Made by a program: the position numbers and the translations under genes. The notes under the pieces were generated by a model that searched no databases, had not been told where the DNA came from, and worked only from the letters and a program-made list of their open reading frames with translations. Positions 28,363 through 36,916 of a DNA stretch of 64,000 bases are shown here, one piece after another. Numbering within the stretch: the first letter of the stretch is position 1; each line of letters starts with the position of its first letter. Source of the stretch: SZAS-103 sp038226665 (lineage in GTDB: Bacteria > Pseudomonadota > Gammaproteobacteria > Xanthomonadales > Xanthomonadaceae); the NCBI GenBank assembly GCA_038226665.1, contig JBBRQI010000009.1, positions 35,004 through 99,003 on the forward strand, written 5' to 3'.

Positions 28363-29540
28363 AATCTCCCGCTCAAATCGCCGAGCGCGAAAGCCGGCTC
28401 GAAGTCCACGCCACGCTGGAAACCCATTGCCTGGAAGCGCTCTCCCATCTCACCGGGCAAGGTCAGGCGCTTGGCTTCCCGGGCGATGCGCAGGCGTTCG
28501 ATTTCCGGTAGCGCCTGCGAGGCTCCCAGTGCATCGCCCAAACCATTCCCGATCAGGAACTGCGCCTGCGCGCAGTAGCCCGCCAATTCGAAACCGATGC
28601 GCGTGCCAGCTTCGGCGAGTGCGGTGAAATCGACCGAGGCGGTGATGTCCTGCAAGCCCGGCCACAGGAATGGATCGGCGTGGGCGTGGTGGCGGTAATG
28701 GCAGATCAAGGTGCCGTCGTTGCGTTCGGGCGCATAGAACTCGCGACGCGGATAACCGTAATCGATGAACAACATCGCGCCGCGTACCATCGTGCCTGCA
28801 ACTGCGTCGATCCAGTACGGCAACTGCGGCAACACTTCGGAACGATAGCCATCGACGAAGCGCGCGTCGAGCCCACGCATGACATGTCCCAGCGCGCTGA
28901 CAAGCAGCGTATCGGCGCCGCGCTCGGCGCATGCGAAACGATCGCCCTCATCGAGCGCGACGCTTTCCTCGAACATTTCGCCGTCCCGCACCACGAACCG
29001 CGACACTGGCAATGCATCCAGCACTTCGTTCGCGAACAACACGCCGTTCCACGCATGTTGCGGCGGCCCATCCAACCACTCGACACGTGCCGCAATACCT
29101 TGTGGCAGCTTGGCGTGCAGCCGTTCGCGCTGGCGTTCGCGCAAGTCCGCACTGGGTTCGAGGATCGCGTAACACGCGGGCACTGCGTCGCATTCGGCGA
29201 AGCGCCGCAACGCCTGTTCGGCGAACGCGCCGCTGCCGCCACCGAGCTCGAGGAAGATCGCATCCGTGCCGACTGCGCGCAGGACCGGCACGGTCGCATC
29301 GGCGACACAGCGCGCGAACAATCCGCCGAGCTCGGGCGCAGTCACGAAATCACCGGCCGCACCAAACTTGTGCGCGCCAGCGCTGTAGTAGCCGAGGCCC
29401 GGTGCGTAGAGCGCGAGTTCCATGTAGCGCCAGAACGGCAACGCGCCGCCCGCCGCCGCAATCTGCTCGCGAATCAATGCTGCGAGCTTCGCACTGTGCG
29501 CGCGCGCGTCCGGATCGGGCTCTGGCAATGAATGCTGCAT
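28359..29540 (-). CDS. MidA/NDUFAF7-like SAM-dependent methyltransferase (COG1565)
   Basis: A 393-residue methyltransferase homologous to mitochondrial NDUFAF7/MidA, which symmetrically dimethylates an arginine of complex I subunit NDUFS2. Family motifs are MELALYAPGLGYYSAGAHKFG, GDFVTAPEL, the SAM-binding LELGGGSGAFAEQAL, ANEVLDALPV and MLFIDYGYPRREFY (partial). The bacterial target is not established. The ATG at 29540 gives the family N-terminus (MQHSLPEPDPDARAHS). It is followed by the overlapping VanZ gene. Confidence 0.9.
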   Translation of the reverse strand: MQHSLPEPDPDARAHSAKLAALIREQIAAAGGALPFWRYMELALYAPGLGYYSAGAHKFGAAGDFVTAPELGGLFARCVADATVPVLRAVGTDAIFLELGGGSGAFAEQALRRFAECDAVPACYAILEPSADLRERQRERLHAKLPQGIAARVEWLDGPPQHAWNGVLFANEVLDALPVSRFVVRDGEMFEESVALDEGDRFACAERGADTLLVSALGHVMRGLDARFVDGYRSEVLPQLPYWIDAVAGTMVRGAMLFIDYGYPRREFYAPERNDGTLICHYRHHAHADPFLWPGLQDITASVDFTALAEAGTRIGFELAGYCAQAQFLIGNGLGDALGASQALPEIERLRIAREAKRLTLPGEMGERFQAMGFQRGVDFEPAFALGDLSGRL

Positions 29541-29747
29541 GCGTGCTGCGGGTCCGCGAGCCGAAACAAGTCGCGCATTGAAGCATGCCGGGCGTGACCA
29601 TGCAGCCATTCGTCAGCTGCCCGGATCGTGACCATCCGGCCGTTTGGGCGTTCATCGCCGCAAAAAAATGCGGCTCATCACTCAGCGCAGTCCCGGCCGG
29701 ACGCGCTACTATCGGCATGCGCCCTACCACTACCGAGGAGACGTTCC

Positions 29748-30206
29748 ATGCGCAAATTTCTGCTGATCGCCGCCACTGGCTTGCTCGGCCTGCTTCCGTA
29801 CGCGCTGCTCGCGCAGGATGCGAACTCGCCGGTAGGAACCTGGAAAACCATCGACGATACAACCGGCAAGGCGAAATCGCTGGTCGAGATCTTCGAGGTC
29901 AACGGAAAGCTGTCCGGCAAGGTCACCGAGGTGTATCCCGAGCCAGGCAAGCCTGCCGATCCGATCTGCGACAAATGCACAGGCTCGCTGCACGACAAGA
30001 AGATCAAGGGACTGGTGATCATGTGGGGCTTCAGCAAGGACGACGACGTCTGGGACGGCGGCCGCATCTTCGACCCGGAAAAGGGCAATGACACCGTCTA
30101 CAAAGCCAAGCTCACCCCGAGCAGCGACGGCAAGGAACTCAAGGTGCGCGGCTACGTCGGCTTCTCGCTGCTCGGCCGTAACCAGACTTGGCATCGCGTG
30201 AAATAA
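29748..30206 (+). CDS. DUF2147 exported protein
   Basis: A 152-residue secreted protein: a signal peptide (MRKFLLIAATGLLGLLPYALL) with cleavage near LAQDA, then the DUF2147 beta-rich domain opening SPVGTWKTIDDTTGKAKS and containing CDKCTGSLHDKKIKGL. The CxxC pair in that domain is usual for the family. Fatty-acid-binding-like barrel folds have been proposed for the family, but its role is unknown. A GAGGAG ribosome-binding site precedes the ATG. An efficient terminator follows immediately, so it is probably monocistronic. Confidence 0.88.
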   Translation: MRKFLLIAATGLLGLLPYALLAQDANSPVGTWKTIDDTTGKAKSLVEIFEVNGKLSGKVTEVYPEPGKPADPICDKCTGSLHDKKIKGLVIMWGFSKDDDVWDGGRIFDPEKGNDTVYKAKLTPSSDGKELKVRGYVGFSLLGRNQTWHRVK

Positions 30207-30227
30207 AAAGCTTTCTCGTGGTGAAAA

Positions 30228-30267
30228 CGAAGCCCGTCGGCTCGCGCACGACGGGCTTCGTTTTTTG
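30228..30267 (+). terminator. Intrinsic terminator after the DUF2147 gene
   Basis: Twelve-base-pair stem CGAAGCCCGTCG / CGACGGGCTTCG (30228-30239 and 30249-30260) followed by TTTTTT. It lies 22 bp after the stop codon. Confidence 0.92.
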
Positions 30268-30465
30268 GAACCGCAACGAGGATGTGCCGCTTTCGTTCAG
30301 CACGCCTGGATGCACTCGTGTTGGTGAAGACAGGATGCCGTAGCCGACCTTGCGCCATTCGCGCATTGATGTGCAGCGCAGGGTCGATGCACGGCTTTCG
30401 CTCGTGGCGCGCATGCCGCAGGATGTATGGATCGCTGCAGAGACGAACCGCATGAGCCAGCCTGC

Positions 30466-31206
30466 ATGAACCCGATTCGTCCGGTCGCACTGATCACTGG
30501 CGCATCGCGCCGACTCGGTGCGGCGATCGCGCGCACCCTGCATGCGTCCGGTTACGACCTCGCCCTGCACCATCGTCGCGATGATGATCGCATGGATGAA
30601 CTCGTCGCGAACCTGGAAGCGGCGCGCGCGAACAGCACGCTGGTCTTGCGCGCCGAGCTCGCCGACATCGATGCGCTGCCGGTGCTCGTCGCCGATACGA
30701 TCACGCGTTTTTCGCGGATCGATGCGCTGGTCAACAACGCCTCGGCGTTCTTCCCGACGCCGGTCGGCACAGCGACGCCGCAGCAATGGGATTTGTTGTT
30801 CGCGGCGAACGCGCGCGCTCCGTTCTTCCTCGCGCAGGCGGCAGCGCCGCACTTGCGCGCGACCAATGGCGTGATCATCAACCTCGTCGACATCTACGCC
30901 GAACGCCCGCTCAAGGAACACACGCTGTATTGCATGGCCAAGGCCGCGCTGGCGATGTTGACCCTGTCGCTCGCGAAGGAACTTGGCCCCGAGGTGCGCG
31001 TGAACGGCATCGCGCCGGGCGCCGTGCTATGGCCCGAGGGCGGCATCGCCAGCGATCTCCAGCAAAGCCTGCTCGCGAAGACGGCGTTGAAGCGCGCCGG
31101 CAATCCGCAGGATGTCGCCAACGCCGCGTTGTTCCTCATCCGGGACGCGCCCTATACGACCGGCGAGATCCTGCGCGTGGACGGCGGCCGCACACTCTCC
31201 ATCTAG
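30466..31206 (+). CDS. Pteridine reductase (FolM-like SDR)
   Basis: A 246-residue short-chain dehydrogenase that should reduce dihydropterins or dihydrofolate with NADPH. The N-terminal motif is ITGASRRLGAAIARTL, where the arginine pair after TGAS marks the pteridine-reductase branch. VNNASAFFPTP and the INLVDIYAERPLKEHTLYCMAKAAL catalytic region (Asp-Tyr-Lys, with YCMAK) follow, and RVDGGRTLSI ends the protein. It lies about 3 kb from folK and folB, so it fits a folate/pterin neighbourhood. The ATG at 30466 begins MNPIRPVALITG; an in-frame ATG 13 codons upstream is less likely. Confidence 0.9.
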   Translation: MNPIRPVALITGASRRLGAAIARTLHASGYDLALHHRRDDDRMDELVANLEAARANSTLVLRAELADIDALPVLVADTITRFSRIDALVNNASAFFPTPVGTATPQQWDLLFAANARAPFFLAQAAAPHLRATNGVIINLVDIYAERPLKEHTLYCMAKAALAMLTLSLAKELGPEVRVNGIAPGAVLWPEGGIASDLQQSLLAKTALKRAGNPQDVANAALFLIRDAPYTTGEILRVDGGRTLSI

Positions 31207-31291
31207 CCGCCAGGGAATCCCTGAATCGGAGATGCTGTACGCCACGAAGGCGCGCTGGTCCTTGCAACAGAAAAACGCCTATGCTGTCAGC

Positions 31292-31969
31292 ATGAACCCG
31301 ATCCGTCGCACCATCAGCGAACATATCCCGGCCACGATGGCACGCAGGCTGCGCCGTGCGCCTGCGCGCACGATCTCGACGCGCATTGGCGACGCGATCA
31401 TCGAACTGCTCGGTCAGCTTCCGCAAACCAGTGAAATTGCGAGCAACGCGCCCGCCGCGCGTGCGCACGCGATCGCCGATGCGGCTGCGCGCAAGTCGGC
31501 ATTGATCGCCGGCACACTCGCTTTGCCGCCTGGTCCGCTGGGATGGCTGACGATCTTGCCGGAGCTGTACGCGATCTGGAAAATCCAGGCGCAGATGGTC
31601 GCCGACATCGCGGGCACGTACGGGCGTCGCTGGCAGCTCACGCGCGAACAGATGCTGTTCTGCCTGTTCCGCCATACCGCCGCGCAAGCGTTCCGCGACA
31701 TCGCGGTGCAGGTCGGCGAGCGCTGGTTGATCAAGGCCGCGAGCGTGGCATCGGTGCGCGCGGCCGCGCGCAAGATAGGCGTGCGATTGACCGAACGCGG
31801 CATCGGTCGCGGCGTTGCGCGCTGGCTTCCGATCATCGGAGCAATGGGCGTCGGCGCCTACGCGTGGTACGACACGCGCCACGTCGCACGCACCGCGATC
31901 AGTTTGTTCGCAATGGAAGCGGCAACGTCGTCGTCATGGGATGGCGACGAGAGTGCGTTTTACGATTGA
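31292..31969 (+). CDS. EcsC-like family protein
   Basis: A 225-residue helical protein resembling the EcsC family. Recognisable pieces are ADAAARKSALIAGTLALPPGPLG, the acidic-hydrophobic WLTILPELYAIWKIQAQMVADIAGTYG (glycine- and hydrophobic-rich) and a C-terminal VARWLPIIGAMGVGAYAWYDTRHVA. One or two hydrophobic stretches could enter the membrane. EcsC is named after an ABC-transporter accessory of Bacillus, but no such operon is here. The ATG at 31292 is favoured over one 20 codons earlier. It converges on the phospholipase D gene 17 bp away. Confidence 0.72.
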   Translation: MNPIRRTISEHIPATMARRLRRAPARTISTRIGDAIIELLGQLPQTSEIASNAPAARAHAIADAAARKSALIAGTLALPPGPLGWLTILPELYAIWKIQAQMVADIAGTYGRRWQLTREQMLFCLFRHTAAQAFRDIAVQVGERWLIKAASVASVRAAARKIGVRLTERGIGRGVARWLPIIGAMGVGAYAWYDTRHVARTAISLFAMEAATSSSWDGDESAFYD

Positions 31970-31986
31970 GCGCCGTTTTCGCGGCG

Positions 31987-33951
31987 CTACAGCAGCCCGT
32001 CGATCGGCAACAGTTTCATCAACATCGCTTTCGCGTGTCGGCCCAATGAGGCGTCGGGTTCGGCGCTGGCGTCGACATCCTTGCCCTTCGCGTTGTACTC
32101 CCAGTGCAGGTTCGCGGAATCTTTTCCGTCCGGAGACCCGAGCACCACATGGTACGCATTCGCCGGCAAGGTGGCCGTCGCGAAAAACTCGGCGACGGCT
32201 TTGGCGAGTTGCGTCGAATCCACGACCACGCCCATCTCGGTATTCAACAGGTTCGATCGCTGATCCATGTTCATCGAACCGATGAATACGTAGCGATGAT
32301 CCACCACGATGGATTTCGCGTGCAGGCTTAATCCAGAGGATAGTCCCTCGTCGGTTGCAGTCATCGCTACCCCAGGCGCGGGCTTGAGTTCATAAAGCTG
32401 CACGCCGCCGGCAAGCAGCTTGCGCCGATGTTCCGAGTAGGCGCTGTACACCGGCAGTTCGTCGGTGGAGGCAAGTGAATTGGTCAATACCTTGAACGCG
32501 ACGCCGCGCTTCGCGACCGCGACGAAATCCGCCTCGCCCTTGGCGCTCGGGACGAAATAGGGTGAGATCACGAGCACTTCGGATTGCGCCTGCCTGATCA
32601 TGCCGTTGAGCTGCGGGTTGATCCGCAGGTCGATGCGCTCGGGACCCGCATCGATCTTTTCCGGGCGGTCAGCGACGAGACTCGCAGGACCCCAGTACCA
32701 GTTGCCGGGGCGATCGGCCGAGGCACCGTTGGGTAGATCGTCGGCAGCTGCGGCTTTGTATGCCGACGACTCGAAAGTGCGCGCGTTCTTCTCGAGGAAC
32801 GCACGCTCGATGGCGGGATTCTCGGAGGACATGGACGCAATGGCAGCGGGCGAAAGCGCGGCGGGGGAGTGGGACGATGCGACTTCGGTGCTGGTCGGGT
32901 GGGGCATTCTCGTTTCGGGCTTGATCGAATCGCGCTTGGTGGCGTCGGGCTTGGTGGCTCCGGTCGCATCGGCCTTGGAATCTTCGACCTTGGCTACTTC
33001 CGCCGCGACAGCTGCATCGGTCGCTGCGCTCTCGGCCTTGGCTTTGCCGCGGAACTCGGCCATCGGCCGCGAGGCGTCGCTGTTCCAATAGGCCTCGAAG
33101 GCGGCTGTCGCCGCTGGCACGACCGGCCCGATCGCGATCAGGTCAAGGTCGCGAAAATTATTGTCGGCGCTCGCATCGAAATAGCTGTCGCCGATGTTGC
33201 GACCGCCGATGATCGCAACCTGGTTGTCGACGATGAAATCCTTGTTATGCATGCGCCGGTTGAGCCGCCGGAATTCGAGCACGAATTGCGCGAGCTTCGA
33301 CAGACCCGAAGCAGTGGCCGAATGGAACGGATTGAACAGCTTCACCTCGATATTCGGATGCTCGTCGAGCGCTTTGAACATGCGCGCATCGTCCGCGATA
33401 TTGAGGTCGTCGATCAGCATGCGCACGTGCACGCCGCGATCGGCCGCCTGCAGCAGGTGCAATGCGATGAGCCGTCCGGTCGCATCGTTGTTGAAGACGT
33501 AGTACTGCAGGTCGATCGTCTGTTTGGCCTGGTCGGCGAGGCTGACGCGGCTCAGCAACGCATTCGTGCTGAGTGTCATCAGGCGGAAACCGGACGGCGC
33601 CGCCGGATTCGCGCTCTGGGCAATTGCTGCCGCCTGCTCCTTCGGGCTTGCATTGGTGTCCTGCGCAACGACGACTTCCGGCGCTTCATGCTTCTGCGGG
33701 GCAGGCTGGCCTTGCGTCTTGTCCTCGACGACAGCCGGAACGACCGTATGCCCGTCTGCCGTCGTGACGGGCGGTGCCACTGGTGACGGTATCGGCACCG
33801 GCGGCACGCTTGCCGGCAACGCAGTCGAAGGTGGCGGAGGGGTCGTTGGACTGGAGGCGGTTGGCGGATCGGCGGGTACCGCGTGCGCGGCATCGATCAA
33901 CAGGAATCCTGCAAGTACAAACGCCAGGAGCGAAGCTCGATCCATGTTCAT
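31987..33951 (-). CDS. ClsC-like phospholipase D family protein
   Basis: A 654-residue protein with two HKD phospholipase D motifs, HNKDFIVD (His235, Lys237, Asp242) and HAKSIVVD (His544, Lys546, Asp551). The first motif sits in the stretch LEFRRLNRRMHNKDF that matches the E. coli ClsC (YmdC) type of cardiolipin synthase, which joins phosphatidyl groups. A signal or anchor segment (residues 4-23) is followed by a proline-rich linker to about residue 115. An unusual Ala/Lys/Ser/Thr-rich insert lies at ~303-375 between the two HKD halves. The start at 33951 was chosen because GGAAGG lies six bases upstream. No ymdB-like partner is adjacent. Confidence 0.88.
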   Translation of the reverse strand: MNMDRASLLAFVLAGFLLIDAAHAVPADPPTASSPTTPPPPSTALPASVPPVPIPSPVAPPVTTADGHTVVPAVVEDKTQGQPAPQKHEAPEVVVAQDTNASPKEQAAAIAQSANPAAPSGFRLMTLSTNALLSRVSLADQAKQTIDLQYYVFNNDATGRLIALHLLQAADRGVHVRMLIDDLNIADDARMFKALDEHPNIEVKLFNPFHSATASGLSKLAQFVLEFRRLNRRMHNKDFIVDNQVAIIGGRNIGDSYFDASADNNFRDLDLIAIGPVVPAATAAFEAYWNSDASRPMAEFRGKAKAESAATDAAVAAEVAKVEDSKADATGATKPDATKRDSIKPETRMPHPTSTEVASSHSPAALSPAAIASMSSENPAIERAFLEKNARTFESSAYKAAAADDLPNGASADRPGNWYWGPASLVADRPEKIDAGPERIDLRINPQLNGMIRQAQSEVLVISPYFVPSAKGEADFVAVAKRGVAFKVLTNSLASTDELPVYSAYSEHRRKLLAGGVQLYELKPAPGVAMTATDEGLSSGLSLHAKSIVVDHRYVFIGSMNMDQRSNLLNTEMGVVVDSTQLAKAVAEFFATATLPANAYHVVLGSPDGKDSANLHWEYNAKGKDVDASAEPDASLGRHAKAMLMKLLPIDGLL

Positions 33952-34059
33952 TGCCATCCTTCCTGGAATACGCGATTGCTGGCCGGGCACACTTTGTACC
34001 CGATCCATTCTGTCCGCAACCTGAGCGTATCCGCACAGACAGGATCACATGCGCGGCAA

Positions 34060-34581
34060 TCAGATTCCTGCTTGGCGTCCGTTCAGGCTTGTGGACGGTA
34101 ATGCGATCGACAGCGGTTCCGCGTGTTGCGGGTGGGCCGCCCACAGCTGCGCGAGCGTCAGGCCGCTGAGTGGATCGCGAAATTCCGGCGCGATCTGCGC
34201 GAGTGGCTGCAGCACGAACGCGTGTTCCAGTTCCGGCCTCGGAAGTTGCAGGTGGCTGTCGCGTGTCGCCGCGATCACGAGGTCGTCGTAGAACACGATG
34301 TCGATGTCCAGCGTGCGTGACGCGAAGCGCGGCTGGCTGCGATCGCGGCCTTGCACGGCTTCGAGCGCATGCAGCCACCCATCGAGCGTGTACGGGTCGA
34401 GATCGGTGCGCACGATCGCGGCGGCGTTGAAGAAATCCGGGCCGTCGAACCCGACCGCCGGCGCGCGCAACACGGAAGAAAAAACCACGTCGCCGAAGCG
34501 CTCGCGCAGTGCCTGCGCAGCCGCGTGCAGGTGGTGTTCTGGGTCGAGGTTGCTGCCGAGGCTGAGGTAAGCCGAATGCAT
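34060..34581 (-). CDS. folK: 2-amino-4-hydroxy-6-hydroxymethyldihydropteridine pyrophosphokinase
   Basis: HPPK, which transfers pyrophosphate from ATP to hydroxymethyl-dihydropterin in folate synthesis. The 173-residue protein opens with AYLSLGSNLDPEHHLHAA and carries the signature SQPRFASRTLDIDIVFYDD with the metal-binding Asp pair, then LQLPRPELEHAFVLQPLAQ. It is the third gene of a tsaD-folB-folK unit and starts 21 bp after folB ends. FolB makes its substrate, so the pair catalyses two consecutive steps. Confidence 0.95.
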   Translation of the reverse strand: MHSAYLSLGSNLDPEHHLHAAAQALRERFGDVVFSSVLRAPAVGFDGPDFFNAAAIVRTDLDPYTLDGWLHALEAVQGRDRSQPRFASRTLDIDIVFYDDLVIAATRDSHLQLPRPELEHAFVLQPLAQIAPEFRDPLSGLTLAQLWAAHPQHAEPLSIALPSTSLNGRQAGI

Positions 34582-34602
34582 GTGCGCCGATCCAGAGTGT
34601 AT

Positions 34603-34953
34603 TCAACGACTGCGTTCGATGATCACGCCGACTGCCTTCGCCCCACGCACGGCACCGGGTTTGCTGAGTTTCAAGCGGAGTTTGTGCACCGGGAATTCCG
34701 CGAGGATCAATTCCGCGCAGCGCTCGGCGAGCGTTTCCACAAGCCCGAACTCTGAGGCCGACACGAATGCGATCAAGCGCTTGCTGACCGCCTTGTAGTC
34801 GAGCGTATCGACGATGTCGTCGCTCGCCGCCGGCACGCGGTTGTCGAACGCCATCTCGATGTCGAATTGCAGCGGCTGGCGGATCTTGCGTTCCCAATCG
34901 TAGATGCCGATCAGGGTTTCGATTTCGAGCGCTTCGATGAACACCTTGTCCAT
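34603..34953 (-). CDS. folB: Dihydroneopterin aldolase
   Basis: Converts dihydroneopterin to hydroxymethyl-dihydropterin and glycolaldehyde. The 116-residue protein begins MDKVFIEALEIETLIGIYDWERK and includes DTLDYKAVSKRL and LVETLAERCAELIL, standard FolB segments; the lysine near the C-terminus (LKLSKPGAVRGAK) corresponds to the catalytic one. It starts 10 bp after tsaD ends and is followed by folK. Confidence 0.94.
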   Translation of the reverse strand: MDKVFIEALEIETLIGIYDWERKIRQPLQFDIEMAFDNRVPAASDDIVDTLDYKAVSKRLIAFVSASEFGLVETLAERCAELILAEFPVHKLRLKLSKPGAVRGAKAVGVIIERSR

Positions 34954-34963
34954 GCTTCACCTG

Positions 34964-36022
34964 TTACGCGATGGGTTGCAAGCCTGCCATATCCCAGCGC
35001 GGCCGCACATCGACGGCGGCGCTATCGTGTTGTCCGGCGGCGAGCCGCAGCGCGCCGGCATACGCGATCATCGCGCCATTGTCGGTGCAGAACGCGGGCC
35101 GCGGAAAGCAGACGCGGCCGCCGTGCTTTTGCGCCTGGGCCTGCAACTTCGCGCGCAGACGCAGGTTCGCGCCGACGCCGCCGGCGACGATGAGAGTCTG
35201 CATGCCGGATGCGATCAACGCGCGTTCGCATTTGATCGCGAGGGTATCCACCACCGCATCCTCGAAGCCGCGCGCGATGTCGGCGCGGGTCGCGTCCGAC
35301 TGGTCGGATTTCTGCCACGCGAGCAGAACCTGCGTCTTCAGGCCCGAGAAACTGAAATCGAGGCCCGGGCGATCGGTCATCGGCCGCGAAAACTTGTACG
35401 TTCCCGGCGTGCCGGTCGTTGCAAGTTTTGCGAGTTCCGGGCCGCCCGGGTATGGCAGGCCCATCATCTTGGCGGTCTTGTCGAAGGCTTCGCCGGCCGC
35501 ATCGTCGAGGGTTTCGCCGAGCAGTTCGTAATCGCCGATCGCCTTCACCGCGATCAGTTGGGTGTGCCCGCCGGAGACCAGCAGCGCGACGAACGGCGGC
35601 TTGAGCTCGGGGTCTTCCATCAGCGGTGCGAGCAGATGGCCCTCCATGTGGTGCACGCCGATCGCCGGCACGTCCAGAGCCCAAGCCAGCGCGCGCGCGA
35701 CGCCAGCCCCGACCAGCAGCGCGCCGACCAGCCCCGGCCCGGCCGTATAAGCCACTCCTCTGAGGTCGGTTACGGCCAGCTCGGACTCCGTCAGAGTCTG
35801 ACGGATCAGCGGCAACAGCTTGCGCACATGGTCGCGACTGGCCAGTTCCGGCACCACGCCGCCGTATTCGGCGTGCAGGGCGATCTGGCTATAAAGCGCA
35901 TGTGCGCGCAGTCCTGACGCCAGGTCGTACACGGCGACCCCGGTTTCGTCGCAGGACGTCTCGATGCCCAGGATCGGGCCTTGGACGGATTGGACGGCAG
36001 CGCTTGCGGTGGCGGCACTCAC
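34964..36022 (-). CDS. tsaD: tRNA N6-adenosine threonylcarbamoyltransferase TsaD
   Basis: Catalytic component of the threonylcarbamoyl-adenosine (t6A37) tRNA modification system, working with TsaB, TsaC and TsaE. The 352-residue protein shows the ASKHA-fold ATP motif ILGIETSCDETGVAVYD, the metal-binding HHMEGHLLAPL, LVSGGHTQLI, FSFSGLKT and the late VAGGVGANLRLR. It leads a unit with folB and folK and is divergent from rpsU across about 60 bp; tsaD next to rpsU is a widespread arrangement. Confidence 0.96.
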   Translation of the reverse strand: MSAATASAAVQSVQGPILGIETSCDETGVAVYDLASGLRAHALYSQIALHAEYGGVVPELASRDHVRKLLPLIRQTLTESELAVTDLRGVAYTAGPGLVGALLVGAGVARALAWALDVPAIGVHHMEGHLLAPLMEDPELKPPFVALLVSGGHTQLIAVKAIGDYELLGETLDDAAGEAFDKTAKMMGLPYPGGPELAKLATTGTPGTYKFSRPMTDRPGLDFSFSGLKTQVLLAWQKSDQSDATRADIARGFEDAVVDTLAIKCERALIASGMQTLIVAGGVGANLRLRAKLQAQAQKHGGRVCFPRPAFCTDNGAMIAYAGALRLAAGQHDSAAVDVRPRWDMAGLQPIA

Positions 36023-36044
36023 CCAAGTATCATACGCGGCTCGC

Positions 36045-36060
36045 CCGTCCTGTCGGACGG
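36045..36060. promoter_or_regulatory. Hairpin in the rpsU leader
   Basis: CCGTCC-tgtc-GGACGG lies between tsaD and rpsU, ending 21 bp before the rpsU ATG and 12 bp before its GGAG ribosome-binding site. It could influence rpsU translation; there is no direct evidence. Confidence 0.35.
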
Positions 36061-36081
36061 TTACCCTGTTCCGGAGTCTTC

Positions 36082-36297
36082 ATGCCGTCTGTCAAAGTCC
36101 GCGAAAACGAACCCTTCGAGTTTGCGCTGCGCCGCTTCAAGCGCACCTGTGAGAAGGCTGGCGTCCTCGCCGAAACGCGCAAGCGCGAGTTCTACGAAAA
36201 GCCGACCCAGGAACGCAAACGCAAGGCTGCCGCTGCGGTGAAGCGCCAGATCCGTCGTTCGTCGCGCGACGTGACCAAGCGCCAGCGCCTCTACTGA
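36082..36297 (+). CDS. rpsU: 30S ribosomal protein S21
   Basis: Small basic ribosomal protein of 71 residues, MPSVKVRENEPFEFALRRF through RRSSRDVTKRQRLY, matching S21 of gammaproteobacteria over its whole length. It is needed for initiation on the 30S subunit. It begins the block that normally reads rpsU-(yqeY)-dnaG-rpoD. A terminator hairpin follows, so yqeY and the genes after it may need read-through or their own promoter. Confidence 0.97.
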   Translation: MPSVKVRENEPFEFALRRFKRTCEKAGVLAETRKREFYEKPTQERKRKAAAAVKRQIRRSSRDVTKRQRLY

Positions 36298-36318
36298 GAG
36301 CTGCGGTGTTTGCCCGGA

Positions 36319-36351
36319 AGCCGGCCACGTGCAAGCGTCGCCGGCTTTTTT
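36319..36351 (+). terminator. Intrinsic terminator (attenuator) after rpsU
   Basis: Stem AGCCGGC / GCCGGCT (36319-36325 and 36340-36346) followed by a run of Ts, 22 bp after the rpsU stop. Its position inside the rpsU-dnaG block suggests partial termination, as in the E. coli macromolecular synthesis operon. Confidence 0.82.
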
Positions 36352-36452
36352 GCGTTTTTGGGAACCGATTTCCTCGCCATTCGCGGTGAGCCTGCGCTGT
36401 CCACGGATGGAAATGTGCCGCGAGCGGCCCGAACCTTCTTTTGGAGAATTCC

Positions 36453-36899
36453 ATGTCCCTGAAAACCCAACTCGTCGATGACATGAAAGCCGCGATGAAG
36501 TCCGGCGACAAGCCGCGCCTCGGCGTGATCCGGCTGATCAACGCCGCGATCAAGCAGCGCGAAGTCGACGAACGCATCATGCTCGAGGACGCGCAGGTGC
36601 TCGCCGCGATGGAGAAGATGCTCAAGCAACGCAAGGATTCGGTGAGCCAGTTCAAAGCCGCGAACCGCGAGGATCTTGCCGCGATCGAGCGCGACGAGAT
36701 CGTCGTGATCCAGTCCTATTTGCCGAAGCAGATGGATGCCGATGAACTCGCGTCCGAAATCGCCAAAGCGATCGCCGAGTCCGGCGCCACCGGCCCGCAA
36801 GACATGGGCAAGGTCATGGCCGTGCTCAAGCCGCGCATCGCGGGCCGCGCGGACATGAGTCAGGCTTCGGCAATGGTGAAGCAGAAGCTCGCCGGCTGA
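36453..36899 (+). CDS. yqeY: GatB/YqeY domain-containing protein
   Basis: A 148-residue protein of the YqeY family, related to the C-terminal tRNA-binding domain of GatB. Seen are MSLKTQLVDDMKAAMKSGDK, LGVIRLINAAIKQREVDER, IVVIQSYLPKQMDADEL and the end GRADMSQASAMVKQKL. It may act on charged tRNA, but its role is unproven. TTGGAG lies six bases before the ATG. It sits between rpsU and the inserted nuclease-like gene, in the usual place upstream of dnaG. Confidence 0.93.
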   Translation: MSLKTQLVDDMKAAMKSGDKPRLGVIRLINAAIKQREVDERIMLEDAQVLAAMEKMLKQRKDSVSQFKAANREDLAAIERDEIVVIQSYLPKQMDADELASEIAKAIAESGATGPQDMGKVMAVLKPRIAGRADMSQASAMVKQKLAG

Positions 36900-36916
36900 T
36901 GCACTAAGCTGGCTGC

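Noticed and set aside
29657..29674. GCCGC/GCGGC hairpin with an A7 loop before the DUF2147 gene
   Set aside because: Only five base pairs and no T-run after the stem; not convincing as a terminator or operator.
30139..30921. 260-codon minus-strand frame across the DUF2147 terminator
   Set aside because: It overlaps the terminator and the pteridine reductase on the opposite strand and has no recognisable protein features.
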